The notes below the pieces were generated by a model, which saw only the letters and a program-made list of their open reading frames with translations, was not told where the DNA came from and ran no database searches. Source: Saccharothrix ecbatanensis (GTDB taxonomy: Bacteria > Actinomycetota > Actinomycetes > Mycobacteriales > Pseudonocardiaceae). Taken from it: a stretch of 64,000 nt of DNA. Positions within the stretch are counted from its first letter, which is position 1. Every line of letters starts with the position of its first letter. Shown one piece after another: positions 26,368 to 35,111 of this stretch. The stretch lies in NCBI RefSeq assembly GCF_014205015.1, contig NZ_JACHMO010000001.1, forward strand, positions 4,774,001 through 4,838,000, written 5' to 3'. The translations under genes and the position numbers were made by a program.

Positions 26368-26649
26368 TCAGGACCGCACCAGGCGGGCGATCGCCTCGCT
26401 GGCCTCGCGGACCTTGTCGTCGGCGCCTTCGCCGCCCTGGGCGAGCGCGTCGGCGACGCAGTGCTTCAAGTGCTCGTCGAGCAGACCGAGGGAGACGGCC
26501 TGGAGGGCCTTGGTCGCCGCGGCGATCTGGGTCAGCACGTCGATGCAGTACTCGTCGTCCTCGACCATCCGCTGCAACCCGCGGACCTGCCCTTCGACCC
26601 GGCGCAAGCGCTTGAGGACGTCATCCTTGCCCGCCGTGTAACCCCGCAT
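26368..26649 (-). CDS. csoR: Copper-sensing repressor CsoR
   Basis: 93 residues, all-helical CsoR/RcnR family. The Cu(I) ligands align as Cys35 (DDEYC), His60 and Cys64 (LLDEHLKHC), the Cys-His-Cys set of true copper sensors. The ATG at 26649 starts the first helix; the frame extends upstream without support. It should dissociate from DNA when copper binds, derepressing its own operon through the palindrome 64 bp upstream and probably the MFS/BlaI locus. Confidence 0.93.
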   Translation of the reverse strand: MRGYTAGKDDVLKRLRRVEGQVRGLQRMVEDDEYCIDVLTQIAAATKALQAVSLGLLDEHLKHCVADALAQGGEGADDKVREASEAIARLVRS

Positions 26650-26712
26650 GTCCCACTCCCTTCGGCCCCCGCCGGTCCGTTCGTTCCAGTGGGTCGCCCT
26701 ACAGCGATATTT

Positions 26713-26729
26713 ATACCCCCAGGGGGTAT
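26713..26729. promoter_or_regulatory. CsoR operator of the csoR-copZ-copA operon
   Basis: ATACCCCCAGGGGGTAT, a perfect palindrome 64 bp upstream of the csoR start, identical over 17 bp to 21196-21212. Position and symmetry fit autoregulation by CsoR. Confidence 0.82.
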
Positions 26730-26886
26730 CGGAGTCAAACAGGTCGCCGACCAAAGGTGAGCGCCGTCACCGACAACCGCTGTTGGTGATACCCTACCGG
26801 GGTTCCGTGCCACGCGCGCAGAGAGCCCTCGAAGTGGAGGCAGGCTCGCGCCGGGTGAAGCCGGATGAAGTCGGATGAACGGGCCG

Positions 26887-27264
26887 CTAGTCCTCGAAGA
26901 CCAGCTCGGCCCAGACGGTCGTCGTCGTGTCCTGCGACAGCACGCCCCAGCGCGCGGACAGCGCGTCGACCAGCAGCAGACCGGCGGCGGGGCGCCACGG
27001 CCCGACCCGCCGGTCCGCGCGGTCGCGGACGCTGATGGTCAGGGACTCACGCCACCGGTCGAGCACGAGTTCGACCACGTACGGCGGCGAACCGTGGTTC
27101 CAGGCGTTGTCGAACAACTCCCCCACCACGACGGTGACCAGCTGCACGTCGTGCTCGGGCCAGCCTTCGAGGCGCTCCAGCAGCCACAAGGCGACGTCGG
27201 CGGGCGAGGTCGAGTCCTCGTCCTGGACGACCAGGACAACCGCGTCGTCACCGGCCGTCACCAC
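26887..27264 (-). CDS. RsbW-like histidine-kinase-fold ATPase
   Basis: 125 residues, a stand-alone HATPase domain of the anti-sigma/SpoIIAB type. The N-box is VVVGELFDNAWNHGSPPYVV, and a Gly-rich lid region near RPAAGLLLVDALSARWGV follows. No membrane segment. Streptomyces-type genomes carry many such proteins that bind sigma factors or STAS anti-sigma antagonists. No partner is adjacent, although a STAS gene and a second ATPase regulator lie at 58-62 kb. Confidence 0.82.
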   Translation of the reverse strand: MVTAGDDAVVLVVQDEDSTSPADVALWLLERLEGWPEHDVQLVTVVVGELFDNAWNHGSPPYVVELVLDRWRESLTISVRDRADRRVGPWRPAAGLLLVDALSARWGVLSQDTTTTVWAELVFED

Positions 27265-27315
27265 ACCAGCGTGCCACCACCGGCCCGGATCGCACCTGAC
27301 GAGAACCTGACGATC

Positions 27316-28092
27316 TCAGGACTCGTCGAGCACCGAACGCAGGAACTGCCTGGTCCGCTCCTGCTTGGGCGCGTCGAACAGCTCGTCCGGCGGCGCCGAC
27401 TCGATGATCCGGCCCTCGTTGAACATCAGCACGCGGTCCGACACGTCACGGGCGAACTTCATCGCGTGCGTCACGCAGAGCATCGTCACGTCGAACGTGC
27501 GTGCGACGTCACGCAGCACGTCGAGCACCTCGGCGGCCAGTTCGGGGTCGAGCGCGGACGTCACCTCGTCCAGCAGCAGCACGTCCGGCCGCATGGCCAG
27601 CGCGCGGGCGATCGCGACCCGCTGCTGCTGGCCGCCGGACAGCTGCGACGGGTAGGCGTCGAGCTTGCCCGCCAGCCCGACCATGTCCAGCAGCGCACGC
27701 GCGCGCTCCTCGGCTTCTTCCGGGGAGAGCCCCAGCACGTGCACAGGAGCTTCGGTGACGTTGCGCAGCACCCGCATGTTGGGGAACAGGTTGTACTGCT
27801 GGAACACCATCGTGGTGTGCCGGCGCATGGCCCGCAGGTGCTGTTCGCCGGCCGGGACCAGCGCGTCACCGCGCTTCTCCTGGAACAGCGGCTCACCGGC
27901 CACGGTGATCGTGCCGCTGTCGGGCCGGGTGAGCGTCATCAGCATCCGCAGGATGGTCGTCTTGCCCGACCCGCTGGGCCCGATCAGGGTCACCCGTTCC
28001 CCCGCGCGGACGCCGAAGGACAGGTCGTCGAGCACGACGGCGTCCCCGAACCGCTTGCCGACCCGGTCGAACGCGATCAACTCCGCGGTCAT
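27316..28092 (-). CDS. ehuA: Ectoine/hydroxyectoine ABC transporter ATP-binding protein EhuA
   Basis: 258 residues, polar amino-acid class ATPase. Walker A GPSGSGKTTILRML, Q-loop VFQQYNLFPNM, signature LSGGQQQRVAIARALAM, Walker B VLLLDEVTSALDPELAAEVL and H-loop CVTHAMKFARDVSDR. ATG overlaps the stop of the preceding permease gene. Assignment to ectoine rests on the adjacent ect operon and on the EhuB-like binding protein. Confidence 0.88.
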   Translation of the reverse strand: MTAELIAFDRVGKRFGDAVVLDDLSFGVRAGERVTLIGPSGSGKTTILRMLMTLTRPDSGTITVAGEPLFQEKRGDALVPAGEQHLRAMRRHTTMVFQQYNLFPNMRVLRNVTEAPVHVLGLSPEEAEERARALLDMVGLAGKLDAYPSQLSGGQQQRVAIARALAMRPDVLLLDEVTSALDPELAAEVLDVLRDVARTFDVTMLCVTHAMKFARDVSDRVLMFNEGRIIESAPPDELFDAPKQERTRQFLRSVLDES

Positions 28093-28748
28093 GCGACTTC
28101 CCTTCGGTACCGACGTTCCAGGACCCGCACCGGCCACGCGATGACGAGGGCGGTGATCAGGTACAGCAGCCCGGCGACGGTGATCAGTTCCAGGTACTGG
28201 AAGTTCTGCGAGCCGACCGCCTTCACCACGCTGAGCACTTCGGCGATGGTGATGACGGTGAGCTGGGGCGTGTCCTTGAACAGCGCGATGGCGTAGTTGC
28301 CCAGGGCGGGCACCACCCGTGGCACGGCCTGCGGCAGCACGACCCTGGTCCACGTGCGGCCACGGGACAGGCTGAGCGCCTGGGCCGCCTCCCACTGCCC
28401 GGCGGGGACACCGTCGATGCCCGCGCGGTACACCTCCGAGGTGTAGGTGGCGTAGTGCACGCCGAGGCCGATCGCGCCGGTCGCCATCGCGGACAGCTCG
28501 ATGCCGACCGTGGGCAGCACGAAGAACAGGAAGAACAGCTGCACCAGCAACGGCGTGGAGCGGATGAACTCCACGAAGAACGCCACCGGCAGCCTGACCC
28601 AGCGCCGACCGCTGCGGCGCAGCAGCGCGAACGCCAGCCCGAGCACCAACGCGATCACGTAGCCGAGCGCGGCGGCCTGGAGCGCGATCACCAGACCGCG
28701 CAGGAGTGCCGGCACCGCGTCCCACGCGGCCTGCCAGTCGAACGTCAT
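28089..28748 (-). CDS. ehuD: Ectoine/hydroxyectoine ABC permease EhuD
   Basis: 219 residues, HisMQ-type permease with about five membrane segments. VEFIRSTPLLVQLFFLFFVL and the EAA loop GQWEAAQALSLSRGRTWTRVVLPQA are diagnostic of polar amino-acid transporters. Overlaps its neighbours by 4 bp on both sides. Confidence 0.88.
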   Translation of the reverse strand: MTFDWQAAWDAVPALLRGLVIALQAAALGYVIALVLGLAFALLRRSGRRWVRLPVAFFVEFIRSTPLLVQLFFLFFVLPTVGIELSAMATGAIGLGVHYATYTSEVYRAGIDGVPAGQWEAAQALSLSRGRTWTRVVLPQAVPRVVPALGNYAIALFKDTPQLTVITIAEVLSVVKAVGSQNFQYLELITVAGLLYLITALVIAWPVRVLERRYRREVA

Positions 28749-29422
28749 CGTGCCCCCTCGACGGCCAGTGGCCGGGTGGTGCGGCCCAGCGACGCCGCCG
28801 CCCGCCGTTCGACCAGCTTCATCAGCCGGGTGAGCACCAGCGCGATCACGCCGTAGCCGACGAGCAGGCCCGCGAACGTGGCGGCGGTGTCACCGGTCGC
28901 GGCCCGCACGATCTGACCCTGGAACGTCAGGTCCTGGAGGTACACCAGCGACACCAGCGCGGTCGCCTTCAGCAGCTCGACCAGCAGGTTGCCGAACGGC
29001 GGCACCATCGCCACGAGCGCCTGGGGCAGCACCACGAGCCGCATCCGCTGCCAAGGCGTGAAGTTGAGCGCGGTGGCTGCTTCCAGCTGCGCGGTCGGCA
29101 CGGACACGACCGCGCCGCGCACCACTTCGGCCCCGTACGCGCCGATGTTGAGCGACAGCGCCAGCACCCCGGCGAACAGCGGCTCCAGCTGGAGGCCGAG
29201 ACCGGGCAGCGCGAACACGAGCCAGAACAGCACCACGAGCGCGGGCAGTCCGCGGAAGCCCTCGGTGTAGGCCAGGGCGACGCCGCGCAGCACCCGGTTC
29301 GGCGACAGGCGGGCGAGACCGGCGGCGAACGCGAACACCAGGCCGATCGCCGCGCCGAACACGGTCAGTTCCAGGGTGACGACCAGCCCGTCGAGCAGGC
29401 GCAGCCACAGACCTGTGGACAT
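28745..29422 (-). CDS. ehuC: Ectoine/hydroxyectoine ABC permease EhuC
   Basis: 225 residues, second HisMQ-type permease. YTEGFRGLPALVVLFWLVFA and the EAA loop AQLEAATALNFTPWQRMRLV are visible. Pairs with EhuD to make the membrane channel. Starts 14 bp after ehuB ends. Confidence 0.88.
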   Translation of the reverse strand: MSTGLWLRLLDGLVVTLELTVFGAAIGLVFAFAAGLARLSPNRVLRGVALAYTEGFRGLPALVVLFWLVFALPGLGLQLEPLFAGVLALSLNIGAYGAEVVRGAVVSVPTAQLEAATALNFTPWQRMRLVVLPQALVAMVPPFGNLLVELLKATALVSLVYLQDLTFQGQIVRAATGDTAATFAGLLVGYGVIALVLTRLMKLVERRAAASLGRTTRPLAVEGAR

Positions 29423-29436
29423 CGGTGCCCTCCCCC

Positions 29437-30333
29437 TCAGGCCGGATCGGCCCGGCAGAGCCGGTCCGCGGTGAGGTCGGTCATCTCGGACTCGGTGAAC
29501 CCGAACGGCCGGACGATCTCCAGCAGCTCACCGCTCCGCTTGAGGCCGGTCAGCTCGGCGTTGAACGCGTCACGCAGCCGCCGCTGGTCCGGGCGGAAGC
29601 CGAACCCGCCCGCGCCGTACTGCTCGACGCCGTCCAGCACCGGCACGAACGGCTCGGTCAGCTCCACCGCCGCGTCCGGCCTGCGGGCCATCGCGTCACG
29701 CAGCGAGATCGCGGTGAGCAGGAAGCCGTCGGCGCGGCCCGCCAGCAGCCCGTCGATCCCGCCCGCCTGGCTGGCGAACGTGACCGTCCGGTCAGCGGGC
29801 ACCCCGTACCCGGCCGCGATGTCCACCTCGAAGCTGCCCAGCAGCAGGCCGAGCCTCGCGGCGCCGTCGCGGACGAAGTCCTCCAGCGTGCGGAACCGCC
29901 CGACGTCCTCACGGCGCACCAACACGGCTTCCGGCGCGTTGTAGTCCGGGTCGGAGAACAGGATCTGCTCGCACCGGGGCGGCGTGATGAACATGCCCGC
30001 GGCGATGACGTCGAACAACCCGGCGCGCAGGCCGGGGATCAACGCGCCGAAGTCGGACAGCGCGGGCACGAAGGTGTGCACGCCGAGTCGGCGGAACACG
30101 GCCTTGGCGACCTCGGGCGCCTCACCGGTCAGCTCGCCGTCGCTGTCGACGTAGCCGTAGGGGGCTTCGTTGGCGAAACCCATCCTGACCTCGCCGGTCG
30201 CGCGCAGGCGTGCCAGCAGGTTGCCGCCGTCGCGCTCGGCGGACAGGTCGACGGCGCTGCACCCCGTCGCGGTGAGGCCGGCGCCCAGGCCGGCCAGCAG
30301 GAACAGACGACGGGACAACTGTGGAGTGGACAC
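29437..30333 (-). CDS. ehuB: Ectoine/hydroxyectoine-binding lipoprotein EhuB
   Basis: 298 residues, type-3 periplasmic-binding fold. A twin-Arg-like start (QLSRRLFLLAG) leads to a lipobox TATGC, so the protein is membrane-anchored and possibly Tat-exported. The mature part begins RLRATGEVRMGFANEAPYGY, the ligand-binding start of EhuB proteins. Divergent from ectA with a 269-bp shared control region, so uptake and synthesis may be co-regulated by osmotic stress. Confidence 0.87.
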   Translation of the reverse strand: MSTPQLSRRLFLLAGLGAGLTATGCSAVDLSAERDGGNLLARLRATGEVRMGFANEAPYGYVDSDGELTGEAPEVAKAVFRRLGVHTFVPALSDFGALIPGLRAGLFDVIAAGMFITPPRCEQILFSDPDYNAPEAVLVRREDVGRFRTLEDFVRDGAARLGLLLGSFEVDIAAGYGVPADRTVTFASQAGGIDGLLAGRADGFLLTAISLRDAMARRPDAAVELTEPFVPVLDGVEQYGAGGFGFRPDQRRLRDAFNAELTGLKRSGELLEIVRPFGFTESEMTDLTADRLCRADPA

Positions 30334-30473
30334 GAAGCGGGATTCCCAACTTCGACGACAGGACGGCCCGCCGCACCGTGATCAAGCGGGGCGGACGTGG
30401 CGACCTTAGAGACCGGTCACCGGACCGTCAACACGGCACGACGTCGCGTTAGGAGCAATCGAGCGGATTCACC

Positions 30474-30507
30474 TTGCACAGCAACAAGAATTCTCTTGTT
30501 GCACAGC
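30474..30507. promoter_or_regulatory. Complex operator candidate in the ehuB/ectA gap
   Basis: GCAACAAGA (30481-30489) and TCTTGTTGC (30494-30502) form a perfect inverted repeat around ATTC. TTGCACAGC is also directly repeated at 30474 and 30499. A MarR-type regulator, as encoded just after ectD, typically binds such a palindrome; EctR and CosR are MarR-family ectoine regulators in other bacteria. The link is inference. Confidence 0.55.
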
Positions 30508-30544
30508 GCAATAATCCACAGTGGACGGTCAACCTTGCGGTTTC

Positions 30545-30558
30545 GTGACAGCTGTCAC
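30545..30558. promoter_or_regulatory. 14-bp palindrome upstream of ectA
   Basis: GTGACAGCTGTCAC, perfect palindrome, 44 bp before the ectA start and therefore near the expected promoter. It differs from the upstream GCAACAAGA element, so two regulators may act here. Confidence 0.45.
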
Positions 30559-30602
30559 AACCCCCGTTCGCCCGTTCCGACCGACTGTTACGTTCCAGCA
30601 GC

Positions 30603-31139
30603 ATGTTCGCCAAACCGACGAAACACGGCGCGGTCGACGTCGATCCGGGGCCCGGTCTCCAGGTCGGCCGGCCGAGCCCGGCAGACGGGGGCGCGCTCTG
30701 GCGACTGGCCCGGGACACCGGGGTGCTCGACGTCAACTCCTCGTACGCCTACCTGCTGTGGACCAGGGACTTCGCGGCCACCTCGGTGGTCGCCCGGCAC
30801 CACGGCGACGTGGTCGGCTTCGTCAGCGGCTACACCCGTCCGGACGCCCCGGACACCCTGTTCGTCTGGCAGGTCGGCGTGGACGCGCGGCACCGTGGCC
30901 GCGGCGTCGCGCGCGCCATGCTGGACGACCTGGTCGGCCGCGGCACGCGGTTCCTCGAAACGACGGTCACCGCGACCAACGAGGCCTCGATCCGGCTGTT
31001 CGGCGCGTTGGCGCGGGACCACGACGTCCGGCACACCCGTGAGCCGCTGTTCACCGCCGACCTGTTCCCCGACCGGCACGAAGCCGAGGAACTGCACCGG
31101 CTCGGCCCGTGGCCGCACCCGACACCTGGAGTGATGTGA
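30603..31139 (+). CDS. ectA: Diaminobutyrate acetyltransferase EctA
   Basis: 178 residues, GNAT fold. Acetyl-CoA loop [20 protein letters not shown], substrate region [15 protein letters not shown] and the conserved [18 protein letters not shown]. Acetylates L-2,4-diaminobutyrate to N-gamma-acetyl-diaminobutyrate, the second step of ectoine synthesis. Stop overlaps the ectB GTG. Confidence 0.95.
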   Translation: MFAKPTKHGAVDVDPGPGLQVGRPSPADGGALWRLARDTGVLDVNSSYAYLLWTRDFAATSVVARHHGDVVGFVSGYTRPDAPDTLFVWQVGVDARHRGRGVARAMLDDLVGRGTRFLETTVTATNEASIRLFGALARDHDVRHTREPLFTADLFPDRHEAEELHRLGPWPHPTPGVM

Positions 31140-32383
31140 GCATTTTCGCCAGTCTCGAATCCGAGGTACGCAGCTACTGCCGCAGCTGGCCGGTGGTGTT
31201 CGACCGGGCGGTCGGCGCCCACCTCTACGACGAGGACGGCCGGGCCTACCTGGACTTCTTCGCGGGCGCGGGCGCGCTCAACTACGGGCACAACAACCCC
31301 GTCCTGAAGAAGGCCCTGGTCGAGTACCTGGCCGAGGACCGGATCACGCACTCGCTGGACATGCACACGGCCGCCAAACGCGACTTCCTGGAGACGTTCG
31401 ACGAGGTGGTGCTCCAGCCGCGCGAACTCGACTACAAAGTCCAGTTCCCCGGCCCGACCGGCACGAACTCGGTGGAGGCCGCGCTCAAGCTGGCCCGCAA
31501 GGTCACCGGCCGCGAGTCCGTCGTCAACTTCACCAACGCGTTCCACGGCATGACGCTGGGCGCGTTGTCGGTGACCGGCGACTCGATGAAACGCGGCGGC
31601 GCGGGCATCCCGCTCGTGCACGCCACGCCGATGCCCTACGACAACTACTTCGACGGCCAGTACCCCGATTTCCTGTACTTCGAGCGGCTGCTGGGCGACG
31701 CGAGCAGCGGGCTCAACGCGCCGGCCGCCGTGATCGTGGAGACGGTGCAGGGCGAGGGCGGGATCAACGCGGCCCGGTTCGAGTGGCTCGCCGGTCTCGC
31801 CGCGCTGTGCCGCGAGCACGGGATCCTGCTGATCGTGGACGACGTGCAGATGGGCTGCGGTCGCACCGGCCCGTTCTTCAGCTTCGAGGGCGCCGGGATC
31901 GTGCCGGACATCGTCTGCCTGTCCAAGTCCATCGGCGGGTACGGGCTGCCCATGGCGCTCACGCTCGTGCGCCGTGACCTGGACGTGTGGGAGCCGGGCG
32001 AGCACAACGGCACGTTCCGGGGCCACAACCCGGCGTTCGTCACGGCCACCGCGGCGCTGCGCGCGTACTGGACCGACGACCGGCTGGAGAAGAGCACGCT
32101 GGCCAAGGGTGAGCAGGTCGAGCGCGTGCTCCAGGAGGTCTGCGCGACGGTGCCGGGCAGCCGGGCGAAGGGTCGTGGGCTCGCGCGCGGCATGGCGTTC
32201 GAGCAGGCGGGGCTGGCGGGTCGGGTGGCCGGCGCGGCGTTCCGGCGCGGGCTGCTGGTCGAGACGTCCGGGCCGGAGGACGAGGTGGTCAAGCTGATGC
32301 CGCCGCTGACCGTCACCGACGACGAGCTGGACCAGGGGTTGGCCCTGTTCACCGAGTCCGTGCGCGAGTGCGCGCCCGCCTGA
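31136..32383 (+). CDS. ectB: Diaminobutyrate-2-oxoglutarate transaminase EctB
   Basis: 415 residues, class III PLP aminotransferase. The PLP lysine lies in [36 protein letters not shown] is the phosphate-binding region. It makes diaminobutyrate from aspartate semialdehyde and glutamate. GTG at 31136, with GGAG 5 bases upstream and overlapping the ectA stop, is the start; an upstream in-frame ATG at 31109 lies inside ectA. Confidence 0.95.
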   Translation: MSIFASLESEVRSYCRSWPVVFDRAVGAHLYDEDGRAYLDFFAGAGALNYGHNNPVLKKALVEYLAEDRITHSLDMHTAAKRDFLETFDEVVLQPRELDYKVQFPGPTGTNSVEAALKLARKVTGRESVVNFTNAFHGMTLGALSVTGDSMKRGGAGIPLVHATPMPYDNYFDGQYPDFLYFERLLGDASSGLNAPAAVIVETVQGEGGINAARFEWLAGLAALCREHGILLIVDDVQMGCGRTGPFFSFEGAGIVPDIVCLSKSIGGYGLPMALTLVRRDLDVWEPGEHNGTFRGHNPAFVTATAALRAYWTDDRLEKSTLAKGEQVERVLQEVCATVPGSRAKGRGLARGMAFEQAGLAGRVAGAAFRRGLLVETSGPEDEVVKLMPPLTVTDDELDQGLALFTESVRECAPA

Positions 32384-32396
32384 CGAGAGGGTCACC

Positions 32397-32864
32397 ATGA
32401 TCGTCCGTTCCCTGCACGACCTCGACGGCACGGACCGCGATGTCGTCACGCCGAACTGGCGCAGCAAGCGCATCATCCTGGCCGGTGACCGGGTCGGGTT
32501 CTCGATGCACGAGACGGTGCTGAAAGCGGGCACCGTCAACGACTTCTGGTACGCGAACCACGTTGAAGCGGTGTTGTGCGTGGAAGGCCACGGCGAGTTG
32601 GTCGACCAGGAGACCGGCGAGGTCCACGCGCTGCGGCCGGGCACGCTCTACCTGCTCGACGGGCACGAGCGGCACCAGGTCCGGCCGATGACCGACATCC
32701 GCGCGATCTGCGTGTTCAACCCTCCGGTGACCGGGCGGGAAACGCACGACGAGCACGGCGCGTACCCCCTGATCCGCCTGGAAGACCTGGAAGACCCGGA
32801 AGGCCTGGACAACGCCCCGGGCGACAGCGCCGACCGGCCGTCCGACGAGGAGACGCGCGTATGA
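32397..32864 (+). CDS. ectC: Ectoine synthase EctC
   Basis: 155 residues, cupin fold. [12 protein letters not shown] start, [20 protein letters not shown] and the end of the barrel ([20 protein letters not shown]) match EctC. It cyclises N-gamma-acetyl-diaminobutyrate to ectoine. A 25-residue acidic tail ([16 protein letters not shown]) follows. Overlaps ectD by 4 bp. Confidence 0.95.
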   Translation: MIVRSLHDLDGTDRDVVTPNWRSKRIILAGDRVGFSMHETVLKAGTVNDFWYANHVEAVLCVEGHGELVDQETGEVHALRPGTLYLLDGHERHQVRPMTDIRAICVFNPPVTGRETHDEHGAYPLIRLEDLEDPEGLDNAPGDSADRPSDEETRV

Positions 32865-33754
32865 CCACGACCACGACCGCAGACCGGTACCCGACCCGCA
32901 CCGCAGGCGAGTCCGCACCGATCACCCGCGCCGAGCCCGCCCTGTGGAACGGCGCGGCCTCCGGACCGCTCGACGCCGCGACCGCGTCCTCCTACGACGC
33001 CAAGGGTTTCCTCACCGTCGACGGGCTGCTGACGCCCGACGAGGTCGAGGTGTTCCGGGCCGAGGTCGACCGGTTGCGCACCGACCCGGCCGTGCGTGCC
33101 GACGAACGCACCGTCGTGGAGAAGCAGTCCGACGACGTGCGCTCGATCTTCGAGGTGCACCGGATCAGCGACCTGGTCGGACGCCTCGCCGCCGACCCCA
33201 GGCTGCTCGACCGCGCCCGCCAGATCCTCGGCTCGGACGTCTACGTGCACCAGAGCCGGGTGAACTTCATGCCGGGCTTCACCGGCAAGGGCTTCTACTG
33301 GCACTCGGACTTCGAGACCTGGCACGCCGAGGACGGCATGCCGCTGATGCGGGCGGTCAGCGCGTCGATCGCGCTCACCGACAACTACCCGTTCAACGGC
33401 GGTCTGATGCTGATGCCCGGCGCGCACCGGACGTTCGTGCCCTGCGCGGGCGCGACACCGGACGACCACTACCGGGAGTCGTTGAAGGAGCAGGAGATCG
33501 GCGTGCCGAGCCGGGCGCACCTCACCGCGTTGGCCGCCGCGCACGGCATCGAGCAGTTCACCGGCCCGGCCGGGTCGGCGCTCATGTTCGACTCCAACAG
33601 CATGCACGGCTCGGGCAGCAACATCACCCCGTTCGCCCGGTCGAACATCTTCCTGGTGTTCAACAGCGTGGAGAACGCGCTGGTGGAGCCGTTCGCGGCG
33701 AGCCGGCCACGGCCGGACTTCGTCGCCTCGCGGGATTTCACACCGCTGGGCTGA
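32861..33754 (+). CDS. ectD: Ectoine 5-hydroxylase EctD
   Basis: 297 residues, Fe(II)/2-oxoglutarate dioxygenase. Iron ligands are the HxD of [17 protein letters not shown] and the distal His of [17 protein letters not shown]. It converts ectoine to 5-hydroxyectoine. Last gene of a tightly overlapping ectABCD operon. Confidence 0.95.
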   Translation: MTTTTTADRYPTRTAGESAPITRAEPALWNGAASGPLDAATASSYDAKGFLTVDGLLTPDEVEVFRAEVDRLRTDPAVRADERTVVEKQSDDVRSIFEVHRISDLVGRLAADPRLLDRARQILGSDVYVHQSRVNFMPGFTGKGFYWHSDFETWHAEDGMPLMRAVSASIALTDNYPFNGGLMLMPGAHRTFVPCAGATPDDHYRESLKEQEIGVPSRAHLTALAAAHGIEQFTGPAGSALMFDSNSMHGSGSNITPFARSNIFLVFNSVENALVEPFAASRPRPDFVASRDFTPLG

Positions 33755-33760
33755 GGAACA

Positions 33761-33785
33761 CTCGTCAACTGTTCGTCAGCTGTTC
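33761..33785. repeat. Short tandem repeat after ectD
   Basis: CGTCAACTGTT (33763-33773) is followed directly by CGTCAGCTGTT (33774-33784), an 11-bp period that places both on one DNA face. It lies upstream of the MarR gene and could be a binding site. Confidence 0.4.
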
Positions 33786-33794
33786 TTCAGGTTC

Positions 33795-33877
33795 GGCGGG
33801 CGCCGGTTGCGCCATGATGGTGCCGCGACTCGCGGAGCTTCACGCGCCGCGAGTCGACCAAACTTCCGGCGCCCGCC
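33795..33877. terminator. Nested hairpins between ectD and marR
   Basis: The outer stem GGCGGGCGCCGG (33795-33806) pairs with CCGGCGCCCGCC (33866-33877). The inner stem CGACTCGCGG (33826-33835) pairs with CCGCGAGTCG (33847-33856). Probably terminates the ect operon; since marR starts at 33899, it might instead attenuate read-through into marR. Confidence 0.6.
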
Positions 33878-33898
33878 GGGTGGGGTACAACTTCACCC

Positions 33899-34390
33899 AT
33901 GAACCGGGCCAAGGTCTCCAGCGGTGACGTCGACGCGCTCACCGACGCGGTGCTCACCGCGTCACGGCTCCTGGTCGCGGTGTCGGCCCGGTCCATCGCG
34001 GCGGTGGACGAGTCGATCACGCTGGCCCAGTTCCGGATGCTCGTCGTGCTCGACAGCCGTGGTCCGGTCAAGCTGACGTCGCTGGCCGAGCACCTGTCCG
34101 TCAACCCGTCCACCGCCACCCGCATGGTGGACCGCCTCGCCGCCAACGGTCTGGTGGTGAGACAGGCCAGCCAGACGTCCAGACGTGAACTGGTGCTGGG
34201 CCTGTCCGCCGAAGGCAAGCGGGTGGTGCAGACGGCCACCCGCCGGCGGCGCGCCGAGATCCGCAAGATCGTGTCGCGGATGCCGGCGGAGACGCGGGTG
34301 GGGCTGGTCGACTCGCTGGTGGCGTTCGCCGACGCGGGCGGTGAGCCGGTGGTGCCGGACAACTGGACGCCGCTCGGCACACCGGCCTGA
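33899..34390 (+). CDS. MarR-family regulator, candidate ectoine regulator
   Basis: 163 residues. Winged helix: LAQFRMLVVLDSRGPVKLTS, recognition helix LSVNPSTATRMVDRLAANGL, wing VVRQASQTSRRELVLGLS. It follows ectD by 144 bp on the same strand. Ectoine operons in methylotrophs and vibrios use MarR-type EctR/CosR repressors, so this is a plausible local regulator acting at the palindromes before ectA. A role unrelated to ectoine cannot be excluded. Confidence 0.85.
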   Translation: MNRAKVSSGDVDALTDAVLTASRLLVAVSARSIAAVDESITLAQFRMLVVLDSRGPVKLTSLAEHLSVNPSTATRMVDRLAANGLVVRQASQTSRRELVLGLSAEGKRVVQTATRRRRAEIRKIVSRMPAETRVGLVDSLVAFADAGGEPVVPDNWTPLGTPA

Positions 34391-34484
34391 CGTTCTCCTT
34401 GCGGTGCGGCGCAGGACGTCGTAGGGCGTCCACAGCCGACCTAGGCTCGGGGTGACCGCACGTCGCGCACCGGAGGGACGGACC

Positions 34485-34766
34485 GTGCTGGACATCGACG
34501 AGACGGCGATCAGCGCCATCAAGGAGTTGACCGACGCCGCAGGCGTGGCGCCGCGCGGCGGGCTGCGGATCGCCCGGACACCGGACCAGCGGTTCGACCT
34601 GTCGATCGCGGCACGGCCGGGCGGTGACGACGAGGTGGTGACGTCCGAGGACGGCGCCCGGGTGTTCCTGGAACCGCGGGCGGCGGAAGTGCTCTCGGAG
34701 AAGGTCCTGGACGTGCGCACCGACGACGACGGCCGGTTCCACTTCGGGGTCTACCCCAAGCTCTGA
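34485..34766 (+). CDS. HesB/IscA-fold protein lacking cluster cysteines
   Basis: 93 residues. IscA-like layout: LDIDETAISAIKELTDAAG, GGLRIARTPD, then EDGARVFLEPRAAEVLSEKV. The three cysteines that bind Fe-S clusters in IscA/HesB are absent; the protein has no Cys at all, so classical cluster assembly is unlikely. Start GTG at 34485 is set by GGAGG 8 bases upstream. Function unknown. Confidence 0.72.
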   Translation: MLDIDETAISAIKELTDAAGVAPRGGLRIARTPDQRFDLSIAARPGGDDEVVTSEDGARVFLEPRAAEVLSEKVLDVRTDDDGRFHFGVYPKL

Positions 34767-34775
34767 CCAGGCGGT

Positions 34776-34982
34776 TCAGTCGGCGCAGCGGAAGCAGTGA
34801 TGGGGGCCGGTCGGGTGGTTCTGGCCGCGCCATCCCGCCGTGGACGCCTGCGTCCAGAGTAATCGCCAGTCGTGGACGACCTGGTCGACGCGGTTGTGGG
34901 TGCGTCCGCAGTGGTCGCAGACGAGGATGAGGGCAGACTCGTCATGGTCGCCGGGGATGGCGGTCACGGTGCCGGTAGCCAC
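34776..34982 (-). CDS. Small zinc-ribbon-like protein
   Basis: 68 residues. CDHCGRTH near 23-30 and HHCFRCAD at the C-terminus form a CxxC...CxxC zinc site with His spacing. GTG start at 34982. Convergent with the HesB-like gene, 9 bp apart. Function unknown. Confidence 0.6.
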   Translation of the reverse strand: MATGTVTAIPGDHDESALILVCDHCGRTHNRVDQVVHDWRLLWTQASTAGWRGQNHPTGPHHCFRCAD

Positions 34983-35014
34983 TTTCTCGTCGGGCGTGCT
35001 CGTCGGGCGCGGGC

Positions 35015-35046
35015 AGGTGTCGGCCGCATCCTTGCGGCCGACACCT
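35015..35046. terminator. Strong hairpin in the gap before the OmpR operon
   Basis: AGGTGTCGGCCGCA (35015-35028) pairs perfectly with TGCGGCCGACACCT (35033-35046), four-base loop. It is 33 bp upstream of the leftward zinc-ribbon gene and about 145 bp before the OmpR regulator. A terminator for rightward read-through or a leader hairpin of the leftward gene. Confidence 0.55.
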
Positions 35047-35111
35047 GGTTGTGCACCCAGTGATTGCTCGGGAGCTTCGTACCACCTTGGCGGAGAACGG
35101 CCGGGGTGAAC

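Noticed and set aside
26789..26805. Third CsoR-like site (ATACCC...GGGGTT)
   Set aside because: Only one arm matches the 17-bp palindrome; symmetry is too weak to call.
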